The notes under the pieces were generated by a model. It was not told where the DNA came from and did no database searches. It saw nothing but the letters and a program-made list of their open reading frames with translations. The translations under genes were made by a program, and so were the position numbers. A stretch of DNA of 19,428 nucleotides from UBA6019 sp036570145 (GTDB taxonomy: Bacteria > Chloroflexota > Dormibacteria > Dormibacterales > Dormibacteraceae): positions 1-19,428 of the forward strand of contig DATCPJ010000189.1 in the NCBI GenBank assembly GCA_036570145.1. The letters run 5' to 3'. Below are positions 8,349 to 15,487 of this stretch, piece after piece; position 1 is the first letter of the stretch, and the number at the start of each line of letters is the position of its first letter.

Positions 8349-8886
8349 AGGCCTGGAGGACAAAGGTGGGGGCGAGCTGCTCGAGCACCGGCGTGAAGAA
8401 CGCGTAGTTGTAGCGAACCGTCACCTGGAGCGGGTAGGTGCCCGAGGAGAAGGGGTTCACGGCGCTGCAGGAGCCGGTCGCGTTGGCTGGCGCCTGGCCA
8501 CCGGGCGCGTTGTAGGTCGGGTTGCTCTCGACACTGATGGGCGGGTTTGGCTCGGTGATGAAGATCCAGCCCTGGCCGCCGGGCGGGTTCGAGGCGCCCG
8601 CGCCGGTGGTAGGCGGCAGCGGCCCGTTCGGGCAGGAGGTGGCGAGGTAGATGCTCTGGGCGCCGTTCTTGGCGGCGGTCTGCACGTCGGTATTGGTCGG
8701 CAGAGGGCTGGATGCCTTGATCGAAACGCGCGCGCCTTCGTTCGCCGCCTCGACCAGCGTGCCGTAGACGTAGATCAGGCGTCCGAAGTCGAGGACTCCG
8801 AAGAGCATCAGGAGGAGGATCGGCGCGACCAGCGCGAACTCGGTCATCGACTGGCTGCGCTGACCTGCGAACCAGGAGCGGCTCAT
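8323..8886 (-). CDS. tadE: TadE-family pseudopilin-like protein
   Basis: A 187-residue protein with the TadE signature near its N-terminus: QSMTEFALVAPILLLMLFGV (12-31), then DFGRLIYVYGTLVEAANEGAR. The short basic leader followed by a hydrophobic helix with an early Glu is characteristic of pseudopilins that may be processed by a prepilin peptidase; no such peptidase is in the window. The remainder is a secreted, Pro/Gly/Ser-rich domain with two Cys. The ATG overlaps the stop of the upstream TadE-like gene by four bases (ATGA), so translation is coupled. Confidence 0.88.
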   Translation of the reverse strand: MSRSWFAGQRSQSMTEFALVAPILLLMLFGVLDFGRLIYVYGTLVEAANEGARVSIKASSPLPTNTDVQTAAKNGAQSIYLATSCPNGPLPPTTGAGASNPPGGQGWIFITEPNPPISVESNPTYNAPGGQAPANATGSCSAVNPFSSGTYPLQVTVRYNYAFFTPVLEQLAPTFVLQAYATDYTEY

Positions 8887-9518
8887 CCCTGCACCGAGAA
8901 ATGCTGGAACGCGGTCAGCTGGATGCCGGCCAGGCTGGCGCCGGACTTCAGGTACTCGGAGCTGAGGCCGCCGATCAAGCCGTACTGGTCGAGCAGGATG
9001 ACCACCAGGTCGGTTCCCGTGTAGGTGGAGCTGTTGGGCGGCGGTGGGCTGGTCTTGGTGCCGGATTTGCTGGCTCCCTGGGTGTCGTAGCAGATGTAGA
9101 GCCTCGGGGTGTTGGTGGTGCTCGGATAGGCGGCGCTCGCGTAGGGCGGGTTCGCCCAGGTGTTGCCGTCAGTCGGCGTCAGGCAGCTCGCGCTCGCCAT
9201 CAGGGTCGAGGCGTTGAGGCCGTCCCCGGCGAGGACCTGGTCGACGGCCAGCTTGATGTCGGCGTTGTCGAGGTAGGGGGCCTGGGCGATGGTCGATTGG
9301 TAGAAGGCGCCGTGGCGCGCCCCGGCTCGAACCGCGCCCTGGAGGCCGACGGCGTAGTGAAAGGCGCGGCTCAGGTCAAGCAGGCCGCCGAGCAGGATCA
9401 TCAGAAAAACGGTGCTGATGGCCAGCTCGACCAGCGCCTGGCCACGCTGACTCGCCAACCGCTTTTCGCCGGCCCTAAGGGGCCGTCCACGCAAGAGCAC
9501 CGTTCCCGTCTCCCTCAT
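8883..9518 (-). CDS. TadE-like pilus-associated membrane protein
   Basis: A 211-residue protein with a basic leader, RGQALVELAISTVFLMILLG (25-44) and a following amphipathic segment (LLDLSRAFHYAVGLQGAVRAGARHG), as in TadE/TadG-type proteins. The outer domain has a Ser/Thr/Pro-rich stretch and ends in a hydrophobic, Gly-rich segment. ATG 9516-9518 was chosen. The frame stays open further upstream to 9749, but there it runs through the end of the ankyrin gene in another frame and looks like a shadow. No strong Shine-Dalgarno is visible. It is the first gene of the pilus cluster, 103 bp after the ankyrin gene. Confidence 0.82.
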   Translation of the reverse strand: MRETGTVLLRGRPLRAGEKRLASQRGQALVELAISTVFLMILLGGLLDLSRAFHYAVGLQGAVRAGARHGAFYQSTIAQAPYLDNADIKLAVDQVLAGDGLNASTLMASASCLTPTDGNTWANPPYASAAYPSTTNTPRLYICYDTQGASKSGTKTSPPPPNSSTYTGTDLVVILLDQYGLIGGLSSEYLKSGASLAGIQLTAFQHFSVQG

Positions 9519-9621
9519 GGACTTCTGTCGGAGGTGCTCGGGGGCACGGCTGCGCCCGGCTCTCCGGAGTCCGGAAAGGATAACGCGGTCTCTCAGCGAA
9601 TCCTGCACCGCTGAGACGGTC

Positions 9622-10179
9622 TCAGTCGAAGAGGAGCGCGATCTCCGGGCGATCGAGGTCGAGGGCCAGCTGCCGCGCGCCCCGTCCCTTGAAGTCGGGG
9701 AGCTCCGGGTCGGCGCCGCGGCTGAGCAGCAGCCGGACCATCTCCGCATCTCCTCCCATCACGGCGCCGTGGATGGGCGCCGCCGACTCCGCCTGCTCGT
9801 TGACGCCTGCGCCGGCGGCCAGCAGCAGCTCGGCGACCTGCCGGCTGCCGCCGATGGCGGCGAAATAGAGGCTCGGCAGGTCGTGGACGCCGCGCGCCCG
9901 GGCGACGTTCGGCTCTCCGCCAAGCTCAGCACAGACCCTGCCGATGTCGCCCAGCACGCAGGCCGTGAAGAAGTCGACCGGTGCGCCCCGCTCGACGAGG
10001 AAGTCGATCATCGGGCGGTTTGCCATCTGGGTCGCGGCCTCGATCGGGGTCTCGTTCCAGGTGGCACGAGCGTTGACCACGCCTGGGTTCTGTTCGACCA
10101 GCTCGGTGACCCGCGCCAGGTTGCCATGGGCGTTGCCCACGCACTCGTCGATGACTGCCTGGGCAAGCTCTTGGTCCAT
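9622..10179 (-). CDS. Ankyrin-repeat protein
   Basis: A 185-residue soluble protein made of ankyrin-like helical repeats. The clearest are NETPIEAATQMANRPMIDFL (42-61), LPSLYFAAIGGSRQVAELLL (101-120) and APIHGAVMGGDAEMVRLLLS (134-153), each followed by a GA-type turn. It has no signal peptide and no catalytic domain. Ankyrin repeats mediate protein-protein contacts; the partner cannot be told. ATG 10177-10179 was chosen because the upstream part of the frame is low-complexity and its only earlier start is TTG. It lies between citrate synthase and the pilus cluster in the same direction, with no evident functional link to either. Confidence 0.8.
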   Translation of the reverse strand: MDQELAQAVIDECVGNAHGNLARVTELVEQNPGVVNARATWNETPIEAATQMANRPMIDFLVERGAPVDFFTACVLGDIGRVCAELGGEPNVARARGVHDLPSLYFAAIGGSRQVAELLLAAGAGVNEQAESAAPIHGAVMGGDAEMVRLLLSRGADPELPDFKGRGARQLALDLDRPEIALLFD

Positions 10180-10289
10180 ACAAAGAAGTGACCCCGACGG
10201 ACCGCTCTCGCTGGCTCCGGCTCCTGCCTTGCGGCTCTCACCGGCTCCCTCGCGCGTTTCCCTCGGGGCCGTCACCAATGGTGCGACCT

Positions 10290-10310
10290 GGCCTCCCAGA
10301 AGGGAAGGCC
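10290..10310 (-). terminator. Imperfect hairpin downstream of citrate synthase
   Basis: An inverted repeat, GGCCT with a bulge then CCC, closes over a TTCT loop and pairs with GGGAGGCC on the minus strand. It lies in the 180-bp gap between citrate synthase and the ankyrin gene. There is no T-run after it, so it may be a weak or factor-dependent terminator or just a chance hairpin. Nothing else recognisable was seen in the gap. Confidence 0.25.
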
Positions 10311-10359
10311 CGAATTTCAGTTCGCCGCCAACCTACCTATGGTTGCCGGGCCGGGCCGC

Positions 10360-11472
10360 CTACCGCTTGTCGATCGGAACCGGCTTCTTGGGCTCGGGGC
10401 CGACGTACTCCGACTGAGGCCGGATGAGGCGGTTGTCGGAGACCTGCTCGAGGACGTGGGCGGTCCAGCCCGCCGCGCGGGAGATTCCGAAGGTGGCCGG
10501 AAAGAAGTCGGTCGGCAGGCCCACCGATTGCAGCACGCCCGCCGAGTAGAACTCGACGTTGGTCGCCTGCGGCCGCTCCGGGTGGCGCTCCTTGAGCAGG
10601 CTCAGGGCGACCTCCTCCCACTTCGAGGCAAGGGCGAAGAAGGTCGGGTTCAAGCGCTCGCACATTGCCTTGAGGATCTTGGCCCGGGGGTCGTAGGTGC
10701 GGTAGACCCGATGGCCGAAGCCCATGAAGCGCTCCTTGCGCTCGAGCGCCTCGCGACCCCACGTCTCGGCGTTCTCCGGGCCGCCGATCTTCTCCAACTG
10801 CTCCATCACCAGCGATGGCGCGCCGCCGTGGGCGGGACCCTTGAGCGCCCCGATCGCGCCGACCAGGCAGGAGACCAGGTCGGAATCGGTGGAGGCGATC
10901 ACCCGGGCCGTGAAGGTGGACGCGTTCATCCCATGGTCGGCGAGGAGGACCAGGTACGAGTTCAGGGCGTGGACCTTGTCGGCATCCGGCTCCTCGCCGG
11001 TCAGCATGTAGAGGTAGTTGGCCGCGTGGCCTAGATCGGCGCGCGGCGCCAGCCATTCCTTGCCCTGGCGCTGTCGGTGGAAGGCCGCCAGCAGGGTGGG
11101 GAAGACGGCCACGTTGGCGATCGCCTGCTCGATGTCGGGCTTGACGAGGTGGGAGGTCGCGCCCTGGGCCGAGGCCACCGTCCGGAGCACGTCCATCGGA
11201 TGGGTGTCGGGGGCGAGGGCCTTCAGGGCCGCCTCTGCGGCCGGGTTCAGGTTCCGCTTCGACCGCAGCTTGTCGCTGATCTCGTCGAGCTGGGAGCGGG
11301 TCGGCAGCTCGCCATGCCAGAGGAGATAGGCCACCTCCTCGTAGGACATGTCCTCGGCCAGGTCGGCGATGACGTAGCCGCGGAAGACGAGCCGGCCGTT
11401 CTGCCCGTCGACCATGCTGATCACGGTCCTGGCGGCCAGGACTCCTTCGAGGCCGGGACTGAAATCACTCAT
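10360..11472 (-). CDS. Citrate synthase
   Basis: A 370-residue enzyme that condenses acetyl-CoA with oxaloacetate to citrate, the entry step of the TCA cycle. The length fits the short form of the family. Conserved parts are an ADHGMNAST segment (His180), KGPAHGGAP with the first catalytic His215, and GFGHRVYRTYDPR with His254. The usual catalytic Asp in NVDFYS is Glu307 here (TNVEFYSAGV). It ends with SRAAGWTAHVLEQ and RPQSEYVGP. ATG 11470-11472 was chosen over a TTG one codon before. The gene starts 15 bp after the CDF transporter gene. A methylcitrate synthase activity cannot be excluded. Confidence 0.93.
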   Translation of the reverse strand: MSDFSPGLEGVLAARTVISMVDGQNGRLVFRGYVIADLAEDMSYEEVAYLLWHGELPTRSQLDEISDKLRSKRNLNPAAEAALKALAPDTHPMDVLRTVASAQGATSHLVKPDIEQAIANVAVFPTLLAAFHRQRQGKEWLAPRADLGHAANYLYMLTGEEPDADKVHALNSYLVLLADHGMNASTFTARVIASTDSDLVSCLVGAIGALKGPAHGGAPSLVMEQLEKIGGPENAETWGREALERKERFMGFGHRVYRTYDPRAKILKAMCERLNPTFFALASKWEEVALSLLKERHPERPQATNVEFYSAGVLQSVGLPTDFFPATFGISRAAGWTAHVLEQVSDNRLIRPQSEYVGPEPKKPVPIDKR

Positions 11473-11487
11473 CAATATGAAGTGTAT

Positions 11488-12453
11488 TCAGTGCTCGGAA
11501 CCGTCATGGGGTGGTTCCGTTCCGTGGGCGTGGGCGTGGGCGGCGTCCACCTCGTGGTCGTGATGCCCGGTCCCCGGGTCCATGTGGACGTCGAGGCGGC
11601 CCGCCGGGATGGCGTGGCCGACCTCGTGCTCGACCAGCAGCGCCAGGTCGTGCGCATCGCGGAGGCTGAGCGACGGGTCGCAGTCGACGTGCAGCACGAC
11701 CGACATCTGGCGCCCCACCCAGCGAGCGCGCACGTCGTGAACTCCGAGCACGCCCTTGACCGAGCGGGCGTGCTCCTCGATCTCGGCCATCACCTCCGGG
11801 TCGACCGCGTCCATCATCCGGTAGAAGAGGTCGCGGACGGTGCCGGCCAGGATGTAAAGGATCATCGCCGTGATCGCCAGCCCGGCGACCGGGTCCGCCC
11901 AGCCGAAGCCCGCGGCCGCCAGGGCGATGCCGATGCCGGCGCCGACCGAGACCAGGGCGTCGATCCGGGAGTGGATCCCGTCCGCCTCGAGCGCGGTGCT
12001 GCGGAGGCTCCGCCCGACGCGGACCTTGTACTCGGAGACCGCCAGGTTGGCCACCACGCCGACACCCGCGGCGAGCAGGCCGAAGGGGACGTTGCCGACC
12101 GGCTCGGGGACCAGGAACTTGCGAATCGACTCCCAGGCCGCGATGCCGGCGGTGAGGACGATGACGAGCACGATCAGCAGGGTCGCCACATCCTCGATCC
12201 GGCCGAAGCCGGCCGGAAAGCGCCGGGTGGCGGGCCGGCGGCCGAGCCAGAAGGACCCCAGCAGGATTGCCGTCGTCAGCACGTCGCCGGCGTTGTGGAG
12301 CGCGTCGGCCAGGATCCCGGCGGAGTGACCGGTGATGCCGGCCGCGAACTCGACCCCGGACGCGACACCGAGCGCCAGGGCGCTGACGACCACCGCCCGC
12401 ACCGCGTCGCGGTCGCCGTAGGCACCCGTCCCGTGGCTGTGGCCGCCTCCCAC
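11488..12453 (-). CDS. Cation diffusion facilitator (Zn2+/Cd2+ exporter, CDF family)
   Basis: A 321-residue membrane transporter that exports divalent metal in exchange for protons. About six TM segments span 18-210. The metal site is His53-x3-Asp57 in TM2 (ADALHNAGD) and His161-x3-Asp165 in TM5 (LEADGIHSRID). This HD-HD pattern is typical of zinc/cadmium CDF proteins rather than the DD pattern of Mn/Fe types. A cytoplasmic C-terminal domain (about 215-290) is followed by a His-rich tail (HMDPGTGHHDHEVDAAHAHAHG), and the N-terminus has HSHG. The start is GTG 12451-12453, preceded by AGG; the open frame upstream is antisense to the plus-strand gene. It is divergent from the DUF4032 gene across about 36 bp and is followed by citrate synthase. 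Confidence 0.92.
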   Translation of the reverse strand: MGGGHSHGTGAYGDRDAVRAVVVSALALGVASGVEFAAGITGHSAGILADALHNAGDVLTTAILLGSFWLGRRPATRRFPAGFGRIEDVATLLIVLVIVLTAGIAAWESIRKFLVPEPVGNVPFGLLAAGVGVVANLAVSEYKVRVGRSLRSTALEADGIHSRIDALVSVGAGIGIALAAAGFGWADPVAGLAITAMILYILAGTVRDLFYRMMDAVDPEVMAEIEEHARSVKGVLGVHDVRARWVGRQMSVVLHVDCDPSLSLRDAHDLALLVEHEVGHAIPAGRLDVHMDPGTGHHDHEVDAAHAHAHGTEPPHDGSEH

Positions 12454-12459
12454 GCGACC

Positions 12460-12465
12460 TATTCT
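12460..12465 (+). promoter_or_regulatory. Possible -10 box for the plus-strand DUF4032 gene
   Basis: TATTCT on the plus strand lies eight bases before the ATG at 12473-12475, so transcription from it would begin close to that ATG. No good -35 hexamer is visible at 17 bp. It sits in the very short divergent gap with the CDF gene. Low confidence. Confidence 0.25.
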
Positions 12466-12489
12466 GGGCCGTATGCAGGGCTTCGCACT

Positions 12490-13689
12490 CTGAGCCAACC
12501 CTCCGGTGCGCCCTACACCCTGACCCTGCGGCCCGGCCACGAGGAGCTGCTCCAGCTCGACTGGACGGTTCCCCTGGAGGGCTGGAGCTCTCCCTTCCTG
12601 GTCGAGCGTCCGGCCGGCCTGTCCCGCCACCTGGTCCGCTTCATCGAGATCGCCGGCATCACCTACGCCCTCAAACAGCTGCCGCTGCTGCCCGCCCGCC
12701 GCGATTACGAGGTGCTCCGGCTCCTCGAAGAGCGGGGTGCCTCGGCGGTCCGCCCGGTGGGCCTTGCGATCCGTTCCGAGCGGGACCCGTCGACGGAGCG
12801 GGCCGCGATCCTGGTCACCCGCTTCGCGGACGCCGCCGTGCCCTACCGCCATGTCTTCGCCTCGAGCGATCCTCAGCTCGTTCGGGCGCGACTGGTGGAC
12901 GCGCTTGCCGGTCTGCTCGTCGAGCTGCACCTCTACGGCTGCTTCTGGGGCGACTGCTCGCTCAGCAACGTCCTTTACCGGCAGGACGGCGCGACCCTGG
13001 AGACGATCCTGGTCGACGCCGAGACGGCGACCATCCGGCCCTTCCTCTCCGACGGCGGGCGGACCGAGGACATCGAGATCATGGTCGAGAACGTCGGCGC
13101 CGAGATGGCCGACCTGGCGGCCTCCGAGGGACGCTCCCTCGAAGAGGCCGACTTCGAGCTGGGGCGGGAGGTGGCAGTCAGCTACGGCACGCTCTGGCAG
13201 GAGGTGGCGGGCCGGGAGAGCGTGCCCGACGACCAGCGCTACCGGATCGCCGATCGTGTCCGGAGGCTCAACGACCTCGGCTTCGAGGTCGACGAGATCG
13301 AGCTCGAGCCGCACCCCAGCCGCCAGCATGTGCATCTCAAGGTGAAGGTCGGCGACCGCAACTGGCACGCCAACCGGCTTCGTGAGCTGACCGGCCTCGA
13401 GGCATCCGAGAACCAGGCCCGGCACCTGCTCGCCGACCTCCAGTACTGGGAGATGCTGCTCGGGCCCGCCCTGCCGGGCGACCGCGCGCTGCGCGCCGCA
13501 CGCTGGCGGATGGAGGTCTACGCGCTCTGGGTCGCGAGGCTGGCCGAGCGGTTTCCGGGTGGCGATCCGGTCCAGGCGTACTGCGATCTGCTGACGCACC
13601 GCTACTACCTTTCCGTGGCTGCAGGACATGACGTCGGCACCGATGTCGCCTTCGAGGACTGGACGGCGCGGCGTTCGTTTTCCGGTTAA
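12490..13689 (+). CDS. DUF4032 protein with WaaP/lipopolysaccharide-kinase-like domain
   Basis: About 399 residues. The N-terminal half is a small kinase-like fold: Lys62 in the beta strand TYALKQLP, a catalytic-loop-like segment GCFWGDCSLSNVL (Asp155, Asn160), and a metal-binding Asp176 in LVDAETA. The C-terminal part (about 225-399, with HPSRQHVHLKVKVGDRNWHA) matches the DUF4032 domain found in actinobacterial and related proteins. The substrate is unknown. The start is uncertain. No ATG, GTG or TTG lies in frame near the expected N-terminus; CTG at 12490 gives the expected length, while GTG codons at 12433 or 12439 would reach into the divergent CDF gene. The lipoprotein gene follows almost directly. 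Confidence 0.8.
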   Translation: MSQPSGAPYTLTLRPGHEELLQLDWTVPLEGWSSPFLVERPAGLSRHLVRFIEIAGITYALKQLPLLPARRDYEVLRLLEERGASAVRPVGLAIRSERDPSTERAAILVTRFADAAVPYRHVFASSDPQLVRARLVDALAGLLVELHLYGCFWGDCSLSNVLYRQDGATLETILVDAETATIRPFLSDGGRTEDIEIMVENVGAEMADLAASEGRSLEEADFELGREVAVSYGTLWQEVAGRESVPDDQRYRIADRVRRLNDLGFEVDEIELEPHPSRQHVHLKVKVGDRNWHANRLRELTGLEASENQARHLLADLQYWEMLLGPALPGDRALRAARWRMEVYALWVARLAERFPGGDPVQAYCDLLTHRYYLSVAAGHDVGTDVAFEDWTARRSFSG

Positions 13690-13690
13690 G

Positions 13691-14923
13691 TTGTCGCCCG
13701 TGCTGCTGACAACGGTGGGGAGAGGGGCCATCGGCCTGACCGTGCTGGTCCTTCTCGGCGCCTGCTCGGCGCCCTGGATCGGGGGCACGGCAGCCAAGAG
13801 CTCGCCATCCCCGACCGTCGCCGCGACGACGGCCCCGCCGCCGTCGCCCAGCGCCACCGCCACCGCGGTGCCGACCGCGACCCCGGGTGGCACGGCGAGC
13901 ACGGCCGCCTCCTGCACGGGGTCGATCCCGAGCGGCGCCAACCTCGTCCTGGCAACCCTCACCGGCAGCACCACCGTGGTCCTCCGCGACATCACCAACC
14001 TGGCCAGCCCGCGCACCATCTGCACCTTTGCCGGCTCGCTCTCGCCGCATTTCGCGACTGCGTCCGTCGTCGGCTACACGCAGCAGGGTGGGGACCTCGG
14101 CTCGCCCGGCCGCATCGTCCGCCTCGACCTCGCTTCGGGGATGGCTACCGACGTTGCCGCCTGGGCGAGCGGTGGCTTCGGCTCCGGGATCTTCGACTGG
14201 AGCCCGGACGGCCGGTCTCTCACCTACTTGACGGGCAGTCCCAGCGCAACCGTGTGGCACCTCGTCTCCGGGGGCCGCGACCAGGTGCTGGCGAGCCTCC
14301 CGGCCGTGCCGGGACGGGGCGTGTCGCAGCAGGACGACGACTTCATGCTCGGCTTCTCGCCGGATGGCCTCTACCTGGCGATGGTCCAGACCTTCGCCAC
14401 CGGCGGCACCGGCGACAGCGCGCCCGTGCAGGTCAGGCGAGCCACCGATGGTGCGCTCGTCTACTCGGCCACGGCGGGGACGATGGGCGTCTGGGCCTCG
14501 GTGCCGAGCCGCCTCTTCTTCCGCGACCGGGCCGGCGTCATCTCCCGCTGGGATCCCAGCTCCGGCGTCTCTGTGATGCAGAGCTCGCTCAAGTGGACCC
14601 GTCCCCACGCCTCACCCGACGGTCGGTGGGTCGCCTACACGACATACGACAGCGCCTTCCACCCCCATGTCGCCCTGTACAGCGTCCAGGGCAACAGCCT
14701 CGGCCCCGCGCCGATCGGGCTCCGGTCCGGTGCTCTCTTCCTCAACAACAACCTGGTCTGGTACCAGGAGGAGGCCGCCTGCGACTGCGGGCTGACCCAG
14801 AGCCAGCTGACCGGACGAGCCTTCCTCTACGACATCGGAGCCGCAGGCGAATCGGGGTCGCGCATCACCGGCGTCTTCGACGCCTGGCCGCGGGTGACGG
14901 GACCGCCCGCGCTGGCCGCCTGA
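13691..14923 (+). CDS. Lipoprotein with WD40/TolB-like beta-propeller motifs
   Basis: About 410 residues. A signal peptide (GAIGLTVLVLLGAC) ends in a lipobox LGAC with Cys25, so the protein is probably lipid-anchored on the outer face of the membrane. A Ser/Thr/Pro/Ala-rich linker (about 32-70) follows. The remainder shows PD40-type beta-propeller signatures: DWSPDGRSLTYLT, GFSPDGLYLAMV and ASPDGRWVAYTT. No catalytic residues were recognised. TTG 13691, one base after the DUF4032 stop, or GTG 13700 both give a sensible signal peptide; an ATG at 13628 inside the previous gene would put a long charged stretch before it. It is likely co-transcribed with the DUF4032 gene. Its partner or ligand is unknown. 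Confidence 0.8.
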   Translation: MSPVLLTTVGRGAIGLTVLVLLGACSAPWIGGTAAKSSPSPTVAATTAPPPSPSATATAVPTATPGGTASTAASCTGSIPSGANLVLATLTGSTTVVLRDITNLASPRTICTFAGSLSPHFATASVVGYTQQGGDLGSPGRIVRLDLASGMATDVAAWASGGFGSGIFDWSPDGRSLTYLTGSPSATVWHLVSGGRDQVLASLPAVPGRGVSQQDDDFMLGFSPDGLYLAMVQTFATGGTGDSAPVQVRRATDGALVYSATAGTMGVWASVPSRLFFRDRAGVISRWDPSSGVSVMQSSLKWTRPHASPDGRWVAYTTYDSAFHPHVALYSVQGNSLGPAPIGLRSGALFLNNNLVWYQEEAACDCGLTQSQLTGRAFLYDIGAAGESGSRITGVFDAWPRVTGPPALAA

Positions 14924-14940
14924 CCCAGACACGTTACCCG

Positions 14941-15047
14941 CGCCGCGCGTTAGGCCGGGTTCACCCCGGCCGTCTGAGTTGTTTTGAACCAACGCCAAGC
15001 GCGCCGAGTGGGGGAGTTTCGGAAGAGGGGGCCTGCCCCCTCTTGCC
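14941..15047. repeat. Tandem intergenic repeat, copy 1
   Basis: First copy of an element of about 107 bp, running from CGCCGCGCGT to TCTTGCC. By eye about nine in ten bases match copy 2; differences are mostly in the middle and in two small indels. It contains two inverted repeats: GGCCGGG/CCCGGCC (14953-14971) and AAGAGGGGG/CCCCCTCTT (15023-15044). A spacer GAGTTGTTTTGAA is shared. It lies between convergent genes and codes for nothing recognisable. Confidence 0.85.
15023..15044. terminator. Strong hairpin in repeat copy 1
   Basis: A perfect 9-bp stem, AAGAGGGGG with CCCCCTCTT, closes a CCTG tetraloop. It lies downstream of both convergent transcripts and so could stop either. A long T-run is missing, so intrinsic termination is only suggested. 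Confidence 0.4.
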
Positions 15048-15051
15048 CCGG

Positions 15052-15159
15052 CGCCGCGCGTAGGCCGGGTTTACCCCGGCCAGTTGAGTTGTTTTGAATC
15101 GACGCCAAGCGCGGCGCCGAGAGGGGAGTTCCGGAAGAGGGGGCCTGCCCCCTCTTGCC
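15052..15159. repeat. Tandem intergenic repeat, copy 2
   Basis: Second copy, about 108 bp, four bases after copy 1. The first stem (15063-15081) is unchanged in both arms while its loop changes from TTCAC to TTTAC. The second hairpin (15135-15156) is identical to that of copy 1. The pair of copies is bracketed by GTTAC at 14933-14937 and 15160-15164, which may be a target duplication or chance. Confidence 0.85.
15135..15156. terminator. Strong hairpin in repeat copy 2
   Basis: The same 9-bp stem and CCTG loop as in copy 1. It starts five bases beyond the sufT stop codon on the minus strand and is the first stem the SUF transcript would meet, so it is the better candidate for ending that operon. 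Confidence 0.4.
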
Positions 15160-15160
15160 G

Positions 15161-15487
15161 TTACACCATGCCTAATTCCCAGCGTGCGTCCTCGGTCATC
15201 CGTTCCGGGGTCCACGGCGGGTCATAGACGATCTCCACCCCGGCGTCCTTGACGCCCGGGATCTCGAGCAGGTGCTCGCGAACGTCGGTCATCACCTCGG
15301 CGGCCATCGGGCAGCCGAGGGCGGTCAGCGTCATCTTGACGTCGACGCGCTCCTTCTCTTTATCGAGGTTGATCTCGTAGATCAGGCCGAGGTCGACGAT
15401 GTTGACCGGGATCTCGGGGTCGTAGCACTCGTGCAGCTTCTCCAGCACGACGCCCTCGGTGACGCCGGCCATTGTCGTTTCGCTCAT
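15161..15487 (-). CDS. sufT: SufT-like MIP18/DUF59 Fe-S assembly protein
   Basis: A 108-residue single-domain protein of the MIP18 (DUF59) family. It shows the family signatures YDPEIPVNIVDLGLIY (22-37) and LTALGCP with conserved Cys59, then a VYDPPWTPERM end (88-97). SufT proteins help Fe-S cluster maturation or delivery under high demand. Length is typical. The ATG overlaps the rhodanese stop by four bases (ATGA), so it is coupled to it. It is the last gene of the SUF operon; the tandem hairpin repeat follows immediately. Confidence 0.9.
   Translation of the reverse strand: MSETTMAGVTEGVVLEKLHECYDPEIPVNIVDLGLIYEINLDKEKERVDVKMTLTALGCPMAAEVMTDVREHLLEIPGVKDAGVEIVYDPPWTPERMTEDARWELGMV

Noticed and set aside
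6543..8396. A 617-codon plus-strand open frame antisense to the TadG-like gene
   Set aside because: The composition is that of an antisense shadow (Gly, Val, Arg, Ala). The minus-strand frame has a clear TadG-like N-terminus and fits the pilus gene order.
9519..9621. A possible promoter or riboswitch in the 103-bp gap before the pilus cluster
   Set aside because: A TATCCT occurs but with no matching -35, and no known riboswitch core was recognised.
11077..12489. A long upstream extension of the DUF4032 frame across citrate synthase and the CDF gene
   Set aside because: It runs antisense through two well-supported genes and has no recognisable domain before the DUF4032 N-terminus.
12454..14025. 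An N-terminal extension of the CDF frame antisense to the DUF4032 and lipoprotein genes
   Set aside because: The CDF protein is complete from GTG 12453 and the extra sequence shows antisense composition without motifs.
14941..15159. A CRISPR-like array
   Set aside because: There are only two units of about 108 bp, similar along their whole length, with no alternating short repeats and unique spacers.
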